A stretch of DNA of 64,000 nt from Bathymodiolus brooksi (GCA_963680875.1 OY804586.1:52610203-52674202), one strand, 5' to 3'. Positions 48,401-54,770 are shown, counted from the stretch's first letter. Notes: a model not told the origin generated them from the letters alone. Made by a program: numbers and translations.

Positions 48401-51400
48401 AAATGAATTTTATATTTAATGACAATGTACGTATTTTGTGTTTATCCTGCAATGTCAAAAAAGTCGGAAAACTTGTCAGATTTAAACAAAAAGGACAGAA
48501 ACAAGCGTCATTCCTCGCCTTTCATAAATGTTGTCAAGGGTGTCTTCTTCGTGGTCCGCGTTACAGTTGTACCAGTTACATACTTGTCTGCGTCCTCCGC
48601 TGTACATAGCTACAGGGTACCAGGAAAGTTTATTCGTTGGCTGAAAAGTTTATTCGTATAGTACGAAAAGTTTATTCGTCTAGTACGAATAAAGCAAAAA
48701 TTTATTTGTATATCATATTTGTACAGCAAATGTACTGATTGCTTGATAAATAACGTTACTATAATGTTACGTATAAGTCTGATTCCTTCGGACATGAATA
48801 CAGACGTAACGTCCATAACGTTACTATAATAGTACAATGTATAAGTCTGATTCATGCGGATATAACTACTGACGCAACGTCCATAACGTTACTATAATGT
48901 TACGTATAAATCTTATTCCTTCGGACATGAATATTGACGTAACGTTCATAACGTTGCTATAATAGTGCAATGTATAAGTCTGGTTCCTATGGACATGAAT
49001 ACTGACGTAATTAAACCTCCATAATGTAACTATAATAGTACAATATATAAGTCTGATCGAATGACTCTTGTTTCATTCCAATTTATCACATCGCAGGATA
49101 AAGAAAGCAAATGACATTTAGGATTTATATTCCTAACAATTAATAAAAATGAACAGCGGTTTCCTTTTCTGATTTTCACAGACATATGTCTAGACAGAAG
49201 CTTATTTTTGTTAATATAGTCCCTTCAATTAATATGGTATATATTTTACTCTATGTCATCAGAAACTGTTAATTTGTACGATTTATATCGAATGTATTTG
49301 TTATTTATGGCAAATTTGATTTATTTTTGTATGTCAACTGTTCAATTGAAACAATGTCTCTAACATATTTATTTTTGTAATTTTTTTATTTGCTTCTTTC
49401 TTGTAAAACAAGACAAACGAGTATATAAGCATCACGAAAGTTCACAATACTATTTTGAACATGCGAGTTTATTATCACAACACCATTAAAAGGACGCATG
49501 AAGCCAAAAGCAAAATAAAGTTCCGCCTATCGTTACGATTTGTACATGTACCCACCCTGACTAGCACAATTCACATGTGTCCCTATATGACAAACTGAAA
49601 GCGTCAGCGTCATAGGCTGGTCATTGTAATTTCTGTTCTTCTTCGATTTACGGCTTCTGATTACCCCTTTGGTATCTTCAAACTTCGATAGGTAAGGGTA
49701 ACGTATCCACAACTAGCTGGTGTAGCACAGACACTTTGAGAACACATGACCGTTACCTTGGTAAAATTGAGCTACATACAGTCTAACCTGTATCAAGACG
49801 TCACATTTGGGACAAAGAAAAAGTGGTTTTATAAGACAGGTGATCTCTTAAAAGAGGTTCAATTCGTATGACATTTCTATGACAGGACATGAAAAATTGA
49901 CCTCATAATACAGGTGGCTGCTTAACAGAGGTAGGTTTTACTGTACTTCTTTGTATGATACTTCATTAACCTTTCATATTTACAACTGAAAAATACATTA
50001 TGTTTAATTTGTATAGGTGTCATATGCACGTGACACACACATTGAAACTGTCAAAGGCCGCTTACAACAAACACTAAAAAGATTATTGATTTTAGCAAAA
50101 GCTCTGCCATAAAGTGTTTCCCTAAGGGTTTGCTTAGAAAAAAAATGTCCTTTAATAAGCTTCGAAAAAAAAATATCTTGTATTGATCGTTACCGTACTA
50201 ATTTGCGACAATTTCTCTCGAGACTTGGCCATATTAATGAGTTTCTGTGAGAGGGGCAATGAATAACACGAAAGGAATTGTATCATCGCGGACAATTCTA
50301 ATTTCCACTGCTAAATCTGTATCAATAATAATATCTTAGATATTGCTTTGGAAGAGGTTCTAACTATAATTCTAACATGGCGTGCTACTTTGGCTTTGAA
50401 AATAATAGAGGGCTCTAAATAGCACAGAACACCCTAGCATATACGCAGAAGGAATATCTAATCGACAGCGTATTTTGCATATTTGTACTTTATGTATGTT
50501 AAATTAAAAGAATAACAACAATAAATATACAAAAAAAATCAGATGAAGCTAATTTTTGATCTTTATCAATTTTTATAACGTTTCTGTAGCATTATATATT
50601 CTTGTAAATAATAGTGGGAGGTAATTGGAACAGCTTCTGTAGCTTTATATATTCTTGTAAATAATAGCGGGAGGTAATTGGAACAGCGCCCAAAAATAAC
50701 CTCTGTCTAGGTACGCTTGAATGCATAAAATTACCGTAAATGCCCTGTTAGAATCGAAATAATTCTCGGATGCCGTGATTTTACACCTCGCTATCGCTTG
50801 GTATAAAATAATGACAAATATAATGCCTACCATCTTAAAATAAGCATAGAGCCCGGCATCCGAGAATTATTCCTTAATTTGTTTGTCTTCCTTTAGTGTA
50901 TATTTACTCAAAATGGACGATATCTTTTGGGCCTGTTCGATTTAGAAAATTATAATTTCCACTGGTAGTTATCTGATAAATCAGCTTCAATAATAATACC
51001 TCAGATGTTACTTTAAAAGAGGTTCTTAGCTACGATTCGTCTGTCTTCATCTAGTGTACATTTACTAAAAAATGGATACTATCTCTTGGGCCTGTTCGAT
51101 TAAGAAAATTCTAATTTCCACTGATAGTTTTCTGATAAATCTATATCAATAATAATACCTTAGATATTGCTTGGAAGAAGTTCTTAGCTACGATTTCTCT
51201 GTCTTCCTCTAATGTAGTGTATTTACTGCAAAATGGACACTATCTCTTGGGTTTGTTCGATTAAGAGAGGTTTGCAGATACCAAAGGGGTAATATTATCA
51301 GAACCCGTAAATCGAAGAAGGAAAGAAAATACAATGTGGCCAACAATGGCCAAAAGGACAATATGACAAACAATGATCAAGTAAACAATAAACAGAAAAT

Positions 51401-51555
51401 GGAGGAACATGAATCTAGTTTGCATTATATATCATGGCGTGAGTTTGTAGAAATTCGTTGAGATCGACAACAAAAACGTATTCTGTGATTATTTTTGATT
51501 TATTAAGAAAAAAATTATGAAAACAAAAACACTTACCAAATGTCAATAGCTTCAT
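24382..51555 (-). CDS. 11-exon gene for an acidic, cysteine-free, secretogranin III-like protein (372 aa, spliced model)
   Basis: Coding exons, in transcript order: 51555-51537, 47567-47545, 46413-46368, 43487-43386, 41901-41741, 36800-36681, 33821-33729, 33220-33016, 31566-31471, 30765-30568, 24437-24382. All ten introns are GT-AG. The exon lengths sum to 1,119 nt, and the frame stays open through every junction to a TAA. The protein has no Cys and is rich in Asp, Glu, Asn and Gln. It has sequons at N154, N271, N318 and N339 and no KR or RR pair. A helical module recurs at about 145-178, 238-272 and 284-314, each with a hydrophobic run, then a Thr/Ser or Gly-Asp turn and Glu/Gln. From memory, secretogranin III has comparable helical modules (the 'LITESQA', 'TISPEEG' and 'ILDKEEA' turns) and is cysteine-free, so a granin of secretory granules is my best guess. 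This is remote similarity, not a proven orthology. Residues 1-6 look like a signal-peptide start, but no hydrophobic core follows. The exon structure is secure; the identity is not. Confidence 0.72.
24492..24645 (-). mobile_element. SINE family 1, left boundary copy
   Basis: GTGCTTAACGCCACTTTCAA, GGTGGGGAAAACCGG and CACTGACAAACTTGATCACA, then GTATCGAGTACACCTCGCC, after which it is truncated. It is the left parental SINE for the 2,065-bp tandem duplication. Confidence 0.8.
24601..26665. repeat. 2,065-bp tandem unit, copy 1
   Basis: It begins in the SINE at TCACATAATGTTGTATCGAG. It holds a unique block, a satellite of about 98 bp (25243-26035), a segment with CCTGACTTGGTACCGA and GAAATGGTGGGTTGAA that I recognise as a common bivalve repeat, and a SINE at 26537. 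I saw no difference from copy 2. It lies wholly in intron 10. Confidence 0.9.
25243..26035. repeat. About 98-bp satellite nested in the unit, about 8 copies
   Basis: GGAACGTTAGAATGTTGACA, GAATTGTATCTCTGAAGAAA and GAGAGGTAATTCCACGATTA recur every 97-98 bp. The same array is repeated at 27308-28100 and, shortened, at 29373-29820. Outer units are more diverged than inner ones. Confidence 0.9.
26537..26700 (-). mobile_element. Hybrid SINE at unit junction 1
   Basis: Its tail side (TATTTAACGGCACTTTTAAC, TATTGGAGGACAAAACCGG) matches the right SINE at 30138. Its head side (GTATCGAGTACACCTCGCC) matches the left SINE at 24492. Confidence 0.85.
26666..28730. repeat. 2,065-bp tandem unit, copy 2
   Basis: Same order and apparently same sequence as copy 1. 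Its left junction is a hybrid SINE with the crossover between 26664 and 26682. Near-identity indicates a recent event or gene conversion. Confidence 0.9.
28602..28765 (-). mobile_element. Hybrid SINE at unit junction 2
   Basis: Same hybrid structure as at 26537, with the switch between 28729 and 28747. Confidence 0.85.
28731..30265. repeat. 2,065-bp tandem unit, copy 3 (shortened)
   Basis: About 530 bp shorter than the other copies: two satellite units are missing, and about 339 bp is deleted at 29817-29822 with a TTCA microhomology. It also carries point differences, such as ATGTTCTCAACATTTTCACG for ATGTTCACAACATTTTCTCG. It is the oldest or least homogenised copy. Confidence 0.85.
30138..30392 (-). 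mobile_element. SINE family 1b, full-length, right boundary copy
   Basis: TATTTAACGGCACTTTTAAC tail and CACTGACAAACTTTATCACA, then GTATTGATTACACCTCACC and a head ending AACTACCATACGATCATATC. It is the only member of the set that is full length, so it is the right parental SINE. Confidence 0.82.
30568..30765 (-). CDS. Coding exon 10 (residues 289-354 plus one base)
   Basis: The acceptor is TTTTTTATTTACAG and the donor is G|GTATGTTAG, with phases 1 and 1. It encodes the rest of module three ([19 protein letters not shown]), the LPYYSDLLP motif, two sequons (N318, N339) and a long Asp/Glu/Asn tail. The spurious N-terminal reading [10 protein letters not shown] lies in the intron. Confidence 0.88.
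30910..31290 (+). repeat. CCTTCCGGAGCACC-type repeat, split by a MITE
   Basis: CCTTCCGGAGCACCTGAGTT, GTTCGTGTTAGTCGATC and TGGCCATTG, then the insertion, then CATTGTGTTGGCTGTC and CCTTTTGGTATCTTCAAAC. It lies in intron 9. Confidence 0.8.
31049..31230. mobile_element. Non-autonomous MITE with CAGGGG...CCCCTG termini (hAT-like)
   Basis: The terminal inverted repeats are CAGGGGTAGATCCAGG and CCTGGATCCACCCCTG. The target duplication is CATTG at 31044-31048 and 31231-31235. The inside has GCGCCGAGCGGAGGGAGGCG and a poly-C tract. The ends look hAT-like, but a 5-bp duplication is short for that superfamily. Confidence 0.8.
31471..31566 (-). CDS. Coding exon 9 (residues 257-288 plus one base)
   Basis: The acceptor is CTTATTTATCACAG and the donor is G|GTAAATAT, with phases 1 and 1. 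It completes module two (G-D-R-E-A-E-T-M-L, with sequon N271) and opens module three (LGQMRDIL). The M-R-D start of module three also begins the last helical module of secretogranin III as I recall it. Confidence 0.86.
31567..33015 (-). other. Intron 8: mostly unique, with a palindrome at 32116-32240
   Basis: It also holds a poly-A run at 32501-32522 and a diverged AATCGTAGAAAC-type repeat at about 32815-32960. No exon is seen inside. Confidence 0.55.
32116..32240. repeat. Foldback palindrome, about 50-bp arms
   Basis: GCATGCGGGTTCAGGAAATA and TATTTCCCTCACCAGCATGC are the outer ends; the arms meet near 32178 at a short TCGGGTGTTTCCCTCGGG centre. A few mismatches. Confidence 0.85.
33016..33220 (-). 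CDS. Coding exon 8 (residues 189-256 plus one base)
   Basis: The acceptor is CTTTCGTTTTAG and the donor is G|GTGAGTAA, with phase 0 in and 1 out. It contains the Tyr/Pro-rich segment [12 protein letters not shown], which recurs in shorter form in exon 10 as LPYYSDLLP. It then starts the second helical module ([19 protein letters not shown]). Confidence 0.88.
33368..33523. mobile_element. Foldback MITE, same family as 8236, opposite orientation
   Basis: Arms AATAATTCATGGAAACCATA ... and ... TATGGCTTTCATGAATTATT. The right flank TTTCGATTCTAATA is the inverse of the left flank at 8236 and 50758. It lies in intron 7, 147 bp from exon 8. Confidence 0.8.
33729..33821 (-). CDS. Coding exon 7 (residues 158-188)
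   Basis: The acceptor is CATTAATTTTAG and the donor is G|GTAGATA, with phases 0 and 0. It begins M-T-E-Q-Q-A-V-E-Y and continues as an amphipathic helix. The initial ATG is internal to the protein, not a start. Confidence 0.85.
33985..34180 (-). repeat. CCTTCCGGAGCACC-type dispersed repeat
   Basis: It contains CGTAAATCAATGAAGGACAG and ACGAACCCCACTAAAAAAC and ends GGTGCTCCGGAAGGG. It lies in intron 6. Confidence 0.7.
34675..34765. repeat. Short direct repeat, 2 copies
   Basis: TATGTCGGACCACATAG occurs twice, about 60 bp apart. Confidence 0.7.
34801..35250. repeat. About 140-bp tandem repeat, about 3.2 copies
   Basis: ATGTTCATTTACATC recurs at about 34853, 34992 and 35132, each followed by ATATCCTTTCTTTC and AACCATGTTTTGAAA. 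The copies are diverged. It lies in intron 6. Confidence 0.85.
35251..36350. other. Intron 6 interior, little recognised
   Basis: An AATCGAGGAAACGGAGAC fragment of a dispersed repeat lies at about 35840-35930 and an (AATC)n run at about 36178-36198. No exon. Confidence 0.4.
36351..36672. repeat. 107-108 bp tandem repeat, 3 copies, ending 9 bp from the exon 6 donor
   Basis: TATGCCTACGGTTTTCAACA starts at 36351, 36459 and 36566, with AAGTCAAATCGAACACAC inside each unit. The ORFs across it repeat the same peptide and are an effect of the array. Confidence 0.88.
36681..36800 (-). CDS. Coding exon 6 (residues 118-157)
   Basis: The acceptor is TTTTTTACAG and the donor is A|GTAAGTAG, with phases 0 and 0. 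It encodes the first helical module ([19 protein letters not shown], then [12 protein letters not shown]), with a sequon at N154. Together with exon 7 it gives a helix-turn-helix pattern ending in T-E-Q-Q-A, comparable to the 'LITESQA' turn of secretogranin III. Confidence 0.88.
37085..37300 (-). repeat. CCTTCCGGAGCACC-type repeat, two partial copies
   Basis: GATATCAAAGGGGTAATCAG and GATATCAAAAGGGTGGTAAA start two fragments with GGACAAACAACGATCTACAA-type cores. Poly-A runs lie at 37022-37039 and 37337-37361. Confidence 0.6.
37847..38165. repeat. About 100-bp tandem repeat, 3 copies
   Basis: GCATGCTGGGTAT recurs at 37847, 37946 and 38047, followed each time by TTGTTCTTCCTTGT-like and GAGAAACTGCCAATT-like blocks. 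It lies in intron 5. Confidence 0.85.
38340..38488. repeat. Dispersed repeat with AACGTAGATATCAAATTTAG
   Basis: Related copies lie at 42590-42860, 54480-54720 and (inverted) 57950-58075. Shared parts are ACGTAGATAT, a GCGTTTCT-type block and GGGAGCAA.AAA.CAA.G. Confidence 0.55.
38489..38790. repeat. 151-bp tandem duplication, 2 copies
   Basis: CTTCCGGAAGAGTTGTC at 38489 and 38640, then GGACAATAGATAGGCA in each. Confidence 0.8.
39143..39345 (-). mobile_element. SINE family 1a with expanded head
   Basis: The tail is GTGCTTAACGTCACTTTCAG and the body GGAGGAAGCCGGTGTACC. The head side GTATTGGTGATAGGCTTGTA then runs directly into the 34-bp array. The B-box part of the head is deleted. Confidence 0.85.
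39345..39957. repeat. 34-bp satellite, about 18 copies, derived from a SINE head
   Basis: The unit is CTCATTGAGCCACCCTGTCC followed by CTACAACTACCTAA. The copies are almost identical (one has ATTCATT for CTCATT). On the minus strand every unit carries the A-box-like TGGCTCAATGAGTTAGGTAG found at the 5' end of family 1a. Confidence 0.92.
40160..40987. repeat. 23-bp satellite, about 36 copies, with 299-bp higher-order period
   Basis: The unit is GATACCAAAGGGTAATACCA followed by GAA. Marker variants recur 299 bp (13 units) apart: AGATTCCAAAG near 40416 and 40715, AGATGCCAAAG near 40510 and 40809. The seed resembles the AAGATACCAAAGGGGTAATC end of the CCTTCCGGAGCACC-type repeat. Confidence 0.92.
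41080..41275 (+). repeat. CCTTCCGGAGCACC-type repeat next to the 23-bp satellite
   Basis: It runs CCTTCCGGAGCACCTGAGTT to GATTACCTATTTGGTATTTT. Its far end matches, inverted, the unit of the adjoining satellite. Confidence 0.75.
41741..41901 (-). CDS. Coding exon 5 (residues 64-117)
   Basis: The acceptor is CATGTATTTTACAG and the donor is G|GTAAATA, with phase 1 in and 0 out. It is rich in Asp, Glu, Lys and Thr and is predicted disordered by eye. The intron just upstream holds a copy of the CCTTCCGGAGCACC dispersed repeat, and reading through it creates a spurious longer ORF. Confidence 0.85.
41938..42130 (-). repeat. CCTTCCGGAGCACC-type repeat just upstream of exon 5
   Basis: GTCAAAGGGGTAATCAGAAG to GTGCTCCGGAAGGG. 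Reading through it from exon 5 yields a false 145-codon ORF. Confidence 0.75.
42222..42265. repeat. (CAAT)n run attached to a SINE tail remnant
   Basis: GCGTTAAACATCAATCAATC is a truncated SINE 3' end with a tetranucleotide tail in plus orientation. Confidence 0.65.
42590..42775. repeat. Tandem pair, unit about 90 bp
   Basis: CTTCCGGTAACTGCG occurs at about 42619 and 42709, followed each time by TAATAAAAA.GTA and GCGTTTCTG. It belongs to the dispersed repeat at 38340. Confidence 0.7.
43386..43487 (-). CDS. Coding exon 4 (residues 30-63 plus one base)
   Basis: The acceptor is GTTATTTATTTTAG and the donor is G|GTTTGTT, with phases 1 and 1. It begins A-Q-R-L-S-H-G-I-G and ends in an acidic, Ser-rich stretch ([11 protein letters not shown]). 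The segment is low in hydrophobic residues and probably disordered. Confidence 0.8.
44495..44695. repeat. Dispersed element with CCACGAAAAT-type ends
   Basis: ATTTTCGTGGATTTCGTGG at the left and CCACGAAAATTGGTGCC at the right are partly inverted. The three overlapping minus-strand ORFs are translations of this element. Confidence 0.5.
44862..45210. mobile_element. Two opposed SINE family 2 fragments
   Basis: At 44862-44930 a tail in plus orientation (ATGATATAGCTGAAAAATTG, then GTTAAGCAACAATCACGCAC). At 44955-45210 a minus-strand copy (TTGCTGTTTAACGCTAAGTT, GATGATGATGTCAGC). Confidence 0.65.
45211..46035. other. Intron 3 interior, nothing recognised
   Basis: AT-rich, with a poly-A run at about 45669-45681. 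No exon. Confidence 0.4.
46040..46290 (-). repeat. CCTTCCGGAGCACC-type dispersed repeat, diverged
   Basis: GTAGTAAATCAAAGAAGAAC, AACCTCACTAAAAACTGG and TGCCCCGGAACGGTCAGC, followed by the CTGTTCCTGCTCCACATG block typical of longer copies. Confidence 0.65.
46368..46413 (-). CDS. Coding exon 3 (residues 15-29 plus one base)
   Basis: The acceptor is TTCTATTTATAG and the donor is G|GTATGTT. It encodes a Gln/Glu-rich amphipathic helix ([15 protein letters not shown]) that could form a short coiled coil. The phases are 0 in and 1 out. The other two frames run into a stop in the next exon, so this frame is fixed. Confidence 0.75.
47085..47215 (+). mobile_element. SINE family 1, 3' part, diverged
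   Basis: TCATCAATAAAACAGACCGC, ATAATTGAAATATTGCTGAC and GGCGTTAAAAATCCATTAAC. It lies in intron 2. Confidence 0.65.
47308..47482. mobile_element. Possible hAT-like remnant (CAGGGCCGGATTAAAG start)
   Basis: The left end is CAGGGCCGGATTAAAGCC; a plausible inverted end is CCAGGCCTGG near 47473-47482. Termini are weak. Confidence 0.35.
47545..47567 (-). CDS. Coding exon 2, 23-nt microexon (residues 7-14)
   Basis: The acceptor is TTTTTATTTTCAG and the donor is G|GTAAGC. It reads E-S-I-P-S-P-S-K when entered with one base carried over, and it leaves in phase 0, matching exon 3. Its small size makes it easy to miss; the two strong splice sites and the phase fit support it. Confidence 0.62.
47946..48465. 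mobile_element. Inverted-repeat element, arms of about 80 to 170 bp
   Basis: The left end TTTTTTTTACATTGCAGGAT, with ACTCGTTGCGAAACAGG inside, recurs inverted on the right as CCTGTTTCGCAGCGAGTAGA ... ATCCTGCAATGTCAAAAAA. Two 67-bp tandem units sit inside the loop. Confidence 0.75.
48166..49055. repeat. About 67-bp tandem repeat in two blocks
   Basis: ATAACGTTACTATAATGTTA, then AGTCTGATTCCTTCGGACAT and GAATACAGACGTAACG. Two units lie at 48166-48290 and about 4.5 at 48752-49055. The intervening 460 bp includes the right arm of the inverted repeat. Confidence 0.85.
49056..50280. other. Intron 1 interior
   Basis: A CCTTCCGGAGCACC-type fragment (TTCTTCGATTTACGGC) lies at 49625-49690. At 49775-49945 there is a repeat with AACCTGTATCAAGACG and AGACAGGTGATCTCTTAAAA, like 57665-57855. 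Nothing coding. Confidence 0.4.
50582..50690. repeat. 53-bp tandem duplication, 2 copies
   Basis: TTCTGTAGC.TTATATATTC followed by TTGTAAATAATAG.GGGAGG occurs twice with two visible differences. Confidence 0.85.
50758..50871. mobile_element. Foldback MITE, third member of the 8236 family
   Basis: The flank TTAGAATCGAAATAATTC and the outer arms CTCGGATGCCG / CGGCATCCGAG are intact. The inner arms are eroded. The upstream TTACCGTAAATGCCC also matches the 8236 copy, so the mobile unit is wider than the hairpin. Confidence 0.8.
50881..51270. repeat. About 160-bp tandem repeat, about 2.4 copies
   Basis: TTGGGCCTGTTCGATT recurs at 50927, 51086 and 51247 (last with one change), followed by TTCTAATTTCCACTGATAGT-type sequence. 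A lone related block lies at 50290-50370. Confidence 0.85.
51272..51420 (-). repeat. CCTTCCGGAGCACC-type repeat fragment
   Basis: CAGATACCAAAGGGGTAATA, AACCCGTAAATCGAAGAAGG and CAAACAATGATCAAGTAAAC. It lies about 120 bp from exon 1, inside intron 1. Confidence 0.6.
51537..51555 (-). CDS. Coding exon 1 (start codon, residues 1-6 plus one base)
   Basis: It encodes M-K-L-L-T-F and ends at a strong donor (G|GTAAGTG). An in-frame TGA lies 24 nt upstream of the ATG, so this ATG is the first one possible in this frame. The one-base overhang fits exon 2 exactly. The residues look like the opening of a signal peptide, but the exon is too short to supply the hydrophobic core. A longer ATG reading ([14 protein letters not shown]) exists in another frame and does not fit exon 2. 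This is the weakest exon of the model. Confidence 0.5.
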
Positions 51556-52367
51556 GTAAAGCCTTAATGCGTAACATCATTGGATTCCAGTGCCCCCCAC
51601 CTCGAAAGCAAATAATATGTCACCAAATATTACGGAAAAAATGAATGACTTTAAAATGTATGACTCGGGGGAAACAGATAGCACCTCCCTTCTAAAAGTT
51701 TAGCGGTCGGTCTCTATTATTCAACAAGTGATATTTTTCATTAGGTTTACTAATTAATCAAATTACATTGGAGATAATCTTAAGATACAATAAGCCATGT
51801 TTCTTTTTATGTCGATTTCATATCTTTGAAGAGCTTCCATATTTCTTTTTTAGAACCATTATTGTCAAGTTTGCAAAAGGAAAAAAACAATCTTTATCTT
51901 CTGTGCGTTTTAATCTAATTAACTTCAGTCAGATCACGTAGATTTATATACATGACAGGGTTAATAGAAAGCTTTAACTTTGTCGAGATCATTTTAGAAA
52001 CGTATGCCAGGGAGCAATTACTGTGGATGATGGAATCAGTAGAATAATAACACCCACGCATTTGTTTCCAATCTTTAACTATTCTCTTTTTATCGATAAT
52101 ACACCCACGGGAATTATATCAGCTAGGAAACGTGACAAGCATTTAATTGAGATAGATTTGTTTATTGTCTCGTATAGTCACATTGCATCTCGTCGACATT
52201 AAAATCAAACACTAGAATGGTAAAGTGTTCTTGTAAGTGTCTATAATAGATCTTAATAGGACATAGGCACAAAACAAATCTTCTTTTTCCAAATTTGAAA
52301 TACAATGTAGATTTAAGACGGGGTATGATTTCCCATCATGCTCTTGTCAAACTCATAGGTTATAGTG
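51556..52367. other. Presumed upstream region of the gene, no promoter motif recognised
   Basis: The sequence above the ATG carries a C/G-rich GTGGGGGGCACTGG on the minus strand. I see no convincing TATA box or initiator and cannot place the transcription start. Confidence 0.35.
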
Positions 52368-52480
52368 ATGGTTTTGGTGCTTTACCCCACTTTAAACAAT
52401 ATTTTAGATATATCGTGTAAATCAGTTTTATTAGTGGAGGAAACCGGTGTACCCGGAGAAAACCACCGACCTGCCATAGA
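52368..52480 (-). mobile_element. SINE family 1, 3' part, diverged
   Basis: GTGCTTTACCCCACTTTAAA, ATATCGTGTAAATCAG and GTGGAGGAAACCGGTGTACC. Confidence 0.72.
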
Positions 52481-54479
52481 ATCCAATAATATAGTGATAC
52501 AACTTACGACCAAATAAAAAAAAAAGGAAAATACACGCTTGATGAACTGAAGATATTTACATATCACATGTTGCTGTTTTAGTTGTGAATTTCATATAAA
52601 AAAAATGTGTGAATGTAAATAAAATTATTTAACCATACAAATGACGACAGATTGGTCACATTTATATTTACGTTTAATTGTTATTATATTAGAAAAAAAT
52701 GTTCAGTAAATATAGTATAATGAAAAATCTATGCAAATTTTTATTAGAAAAATAAATTCTGAAGTTGGTCCTGTTGGTTAATTACCCATCAAGTGTATGG
52801 TCTTTTCCCTGTTTTAATATCTGTACCATCTTGTCATGTGTATAATTATGTATGCTATTAATTGTGATATGTGTTCTTTATACCGTATCTTCTTCCCATA
52901 TAACTTGTTTTTTAAAGAAATAAAGAGGCTTGTAAAAATGCTGAGCGAGAAATGTAAAACTGATAATCTTCATTCATTAAGAGTTGACGTATTATCTTCA
53001 CATTAATACACCTCCTCTAGGAACTATATTGTGCCGTCATAATTACTTTGATATGGTCGTGATTCAATTTGCCCTTTAGCCGGGTCTAGGACCTATAGAT
53101 TCAATCTTCTTAAGCAGACGAAGGTTATTTCAGGTTTTTTTTTTAATTCTACATCTCATCTGACGTCATCTGTGTTAAGCCAAGTGATAATTGAGTTCTA
53201 CTCACGCACGTGGCCAGGAACGTGTTTTCGGATTAATGTAATAACGTCGATAAATTACTTGCGGAATGATTTTGTTATTTTCCATGGAGGCTGGATACAT
53301 AAATCCATTGAAACAATTTACCACCAAAATAATTATATTTCTTCCACTAAAAAAAAGTGCACACACGATATAACAGAAATATTATTGAATAAACGTTTGA
53401 GAAGACCGTAGGGGAAATCAAGAATGGCCAATCCAGATACGCTGGCAACATTGGGTACACAAGACAAATGCAGGACGAACACAACACAACAAAACAGAGG
53501 ACCAACACAGACTCCACCAAAAACCGGGGATGAATCATGGGCTTGCGCGCGAAAGTAGCATTTAATGCTCAAAAACCAATTAATCTTAAGTGTGTAGTAA
53601 CACAGTGGCTGACATTGTCATATATTTCCGCTGACATCAAATATTTTGCAGTTGGACAACTATTATGTGCTTGTAAAAATACCCTATACCCGTAAGATAT
53701 ATATATTTTTTTAGAATAAACAGCTGATTAAAATAACATTTCTCACTTGCTCTCTATTCGACCTCATGTCATGAATATTCAATGATATGATAAATTCGGG
53801 TTATGACCTTTTCATATAGAGTAATCAGGAGTTTAGTATTGGACTATAATAATTTCATTGTCTCGGAAGCGCTATTTTCATTGAACGTCACCAGTCGCTT
53901 AACCTTATGTCCAGCGCCCTAGACCACTCGGCCACATTCGCTCTATATAATATAAAAATACATATTATTTTTTTCACTTTCTAATAATTTTTAGATATTA
54001 TTTGTCTTCTCATTGTATTCTGTTGTTGATATGCTGGTCTGAAAAAATGTTTGAAACATCAACTAACTCGATTTTGAGGCAACAAAACAACATCACGATT
54101 GCGTTTTAAATCCATTATATCTTTAGCCTATGGTATAAACTTGGTGTAGAGTGGAATAAATTCTCAAGAAGACACGACACAAATCGGATTTCGCGTCGCA
54201 AATTCAATTATTAGGAGAAAAGAAAGACAGGGTTATTTGATTATGAAATTTACGTGGAAAATAATCAATTCGTATGTATTACTTAATCCAGGCCAACATC
54301 AGATGTTTCTTTTCTACAGAGATATAGAAAATATCTCCCATTATAATGAAAGATTGCTCTCAACATATTTCCGTTCTATTTAATTTCTTACCAAAACATA
54401 TGGAAATGTGATGAATAAAAGAATATAGAAGATGTTTTCAATAGTTTCTCTCTTAAAAAATAAAATCCATGATTAAAAA
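52481..54479. other. Non-coding; one dispersed-repeat fragment
   Basis: At about 53395-53550 a fragment (AGGGGAAATCAAGAATGGCC, GGTACACAAGACAAATGCAG) related to 38110-38185. No gene in the rest. Confidence 0.4.
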
Positions 54480-54720
54480 AAGCTTCATTTAAAGAAAACG
54501 CATATAAAAACGTAGATATCTAATGTAGTATGAATTTTGCGTTTCTTGAAAAATCATCATCTCAAATTCAACTTCAAGACTGGAGAGCCAAATAATTAAA
54601 AAGTCTTCGGGGAGCAACACCACCAAAGGTCTTAACAGGATTGCCAAACATTGGCTAAAGTTGTCTAAGCCGGAGGAAGTTAAGATAATCAAAACAAAAA
54701 GCCATACTGTCGGGAAAGAC
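54480..54720. repeat. Dispersed repeat of the 38340 type
   Basis: AAAAACGTAGATATCTAATG, GAATTTTGCGTTTCTTGAAA and GGGGAGCAACACCACCAAAG. Confidence 0.55.
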
Positions 54721-54736
54721 TGAGGAGAACTTTAGT

Positions 54737-54738
<2 letters not shown>

Positions 54739-54770
<32 letters not shown>
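54739..54770. repeat. Poly-T run of about 32
   Basis: An uninterrupted T tract; its length is unreliable. It could be the A tail of a minus-strand retroposed sequence. Confidence 0.7.

Noticed and set aside
49980..50002. Possible 15-nt extra exon in intron 1 (acceptor GTATTTTTCAG)
   Set aside because: The phase would fit, but it encodes V-V-N-M-K, not a hydrophobic core, and its donor (GTTAATG) is weak.
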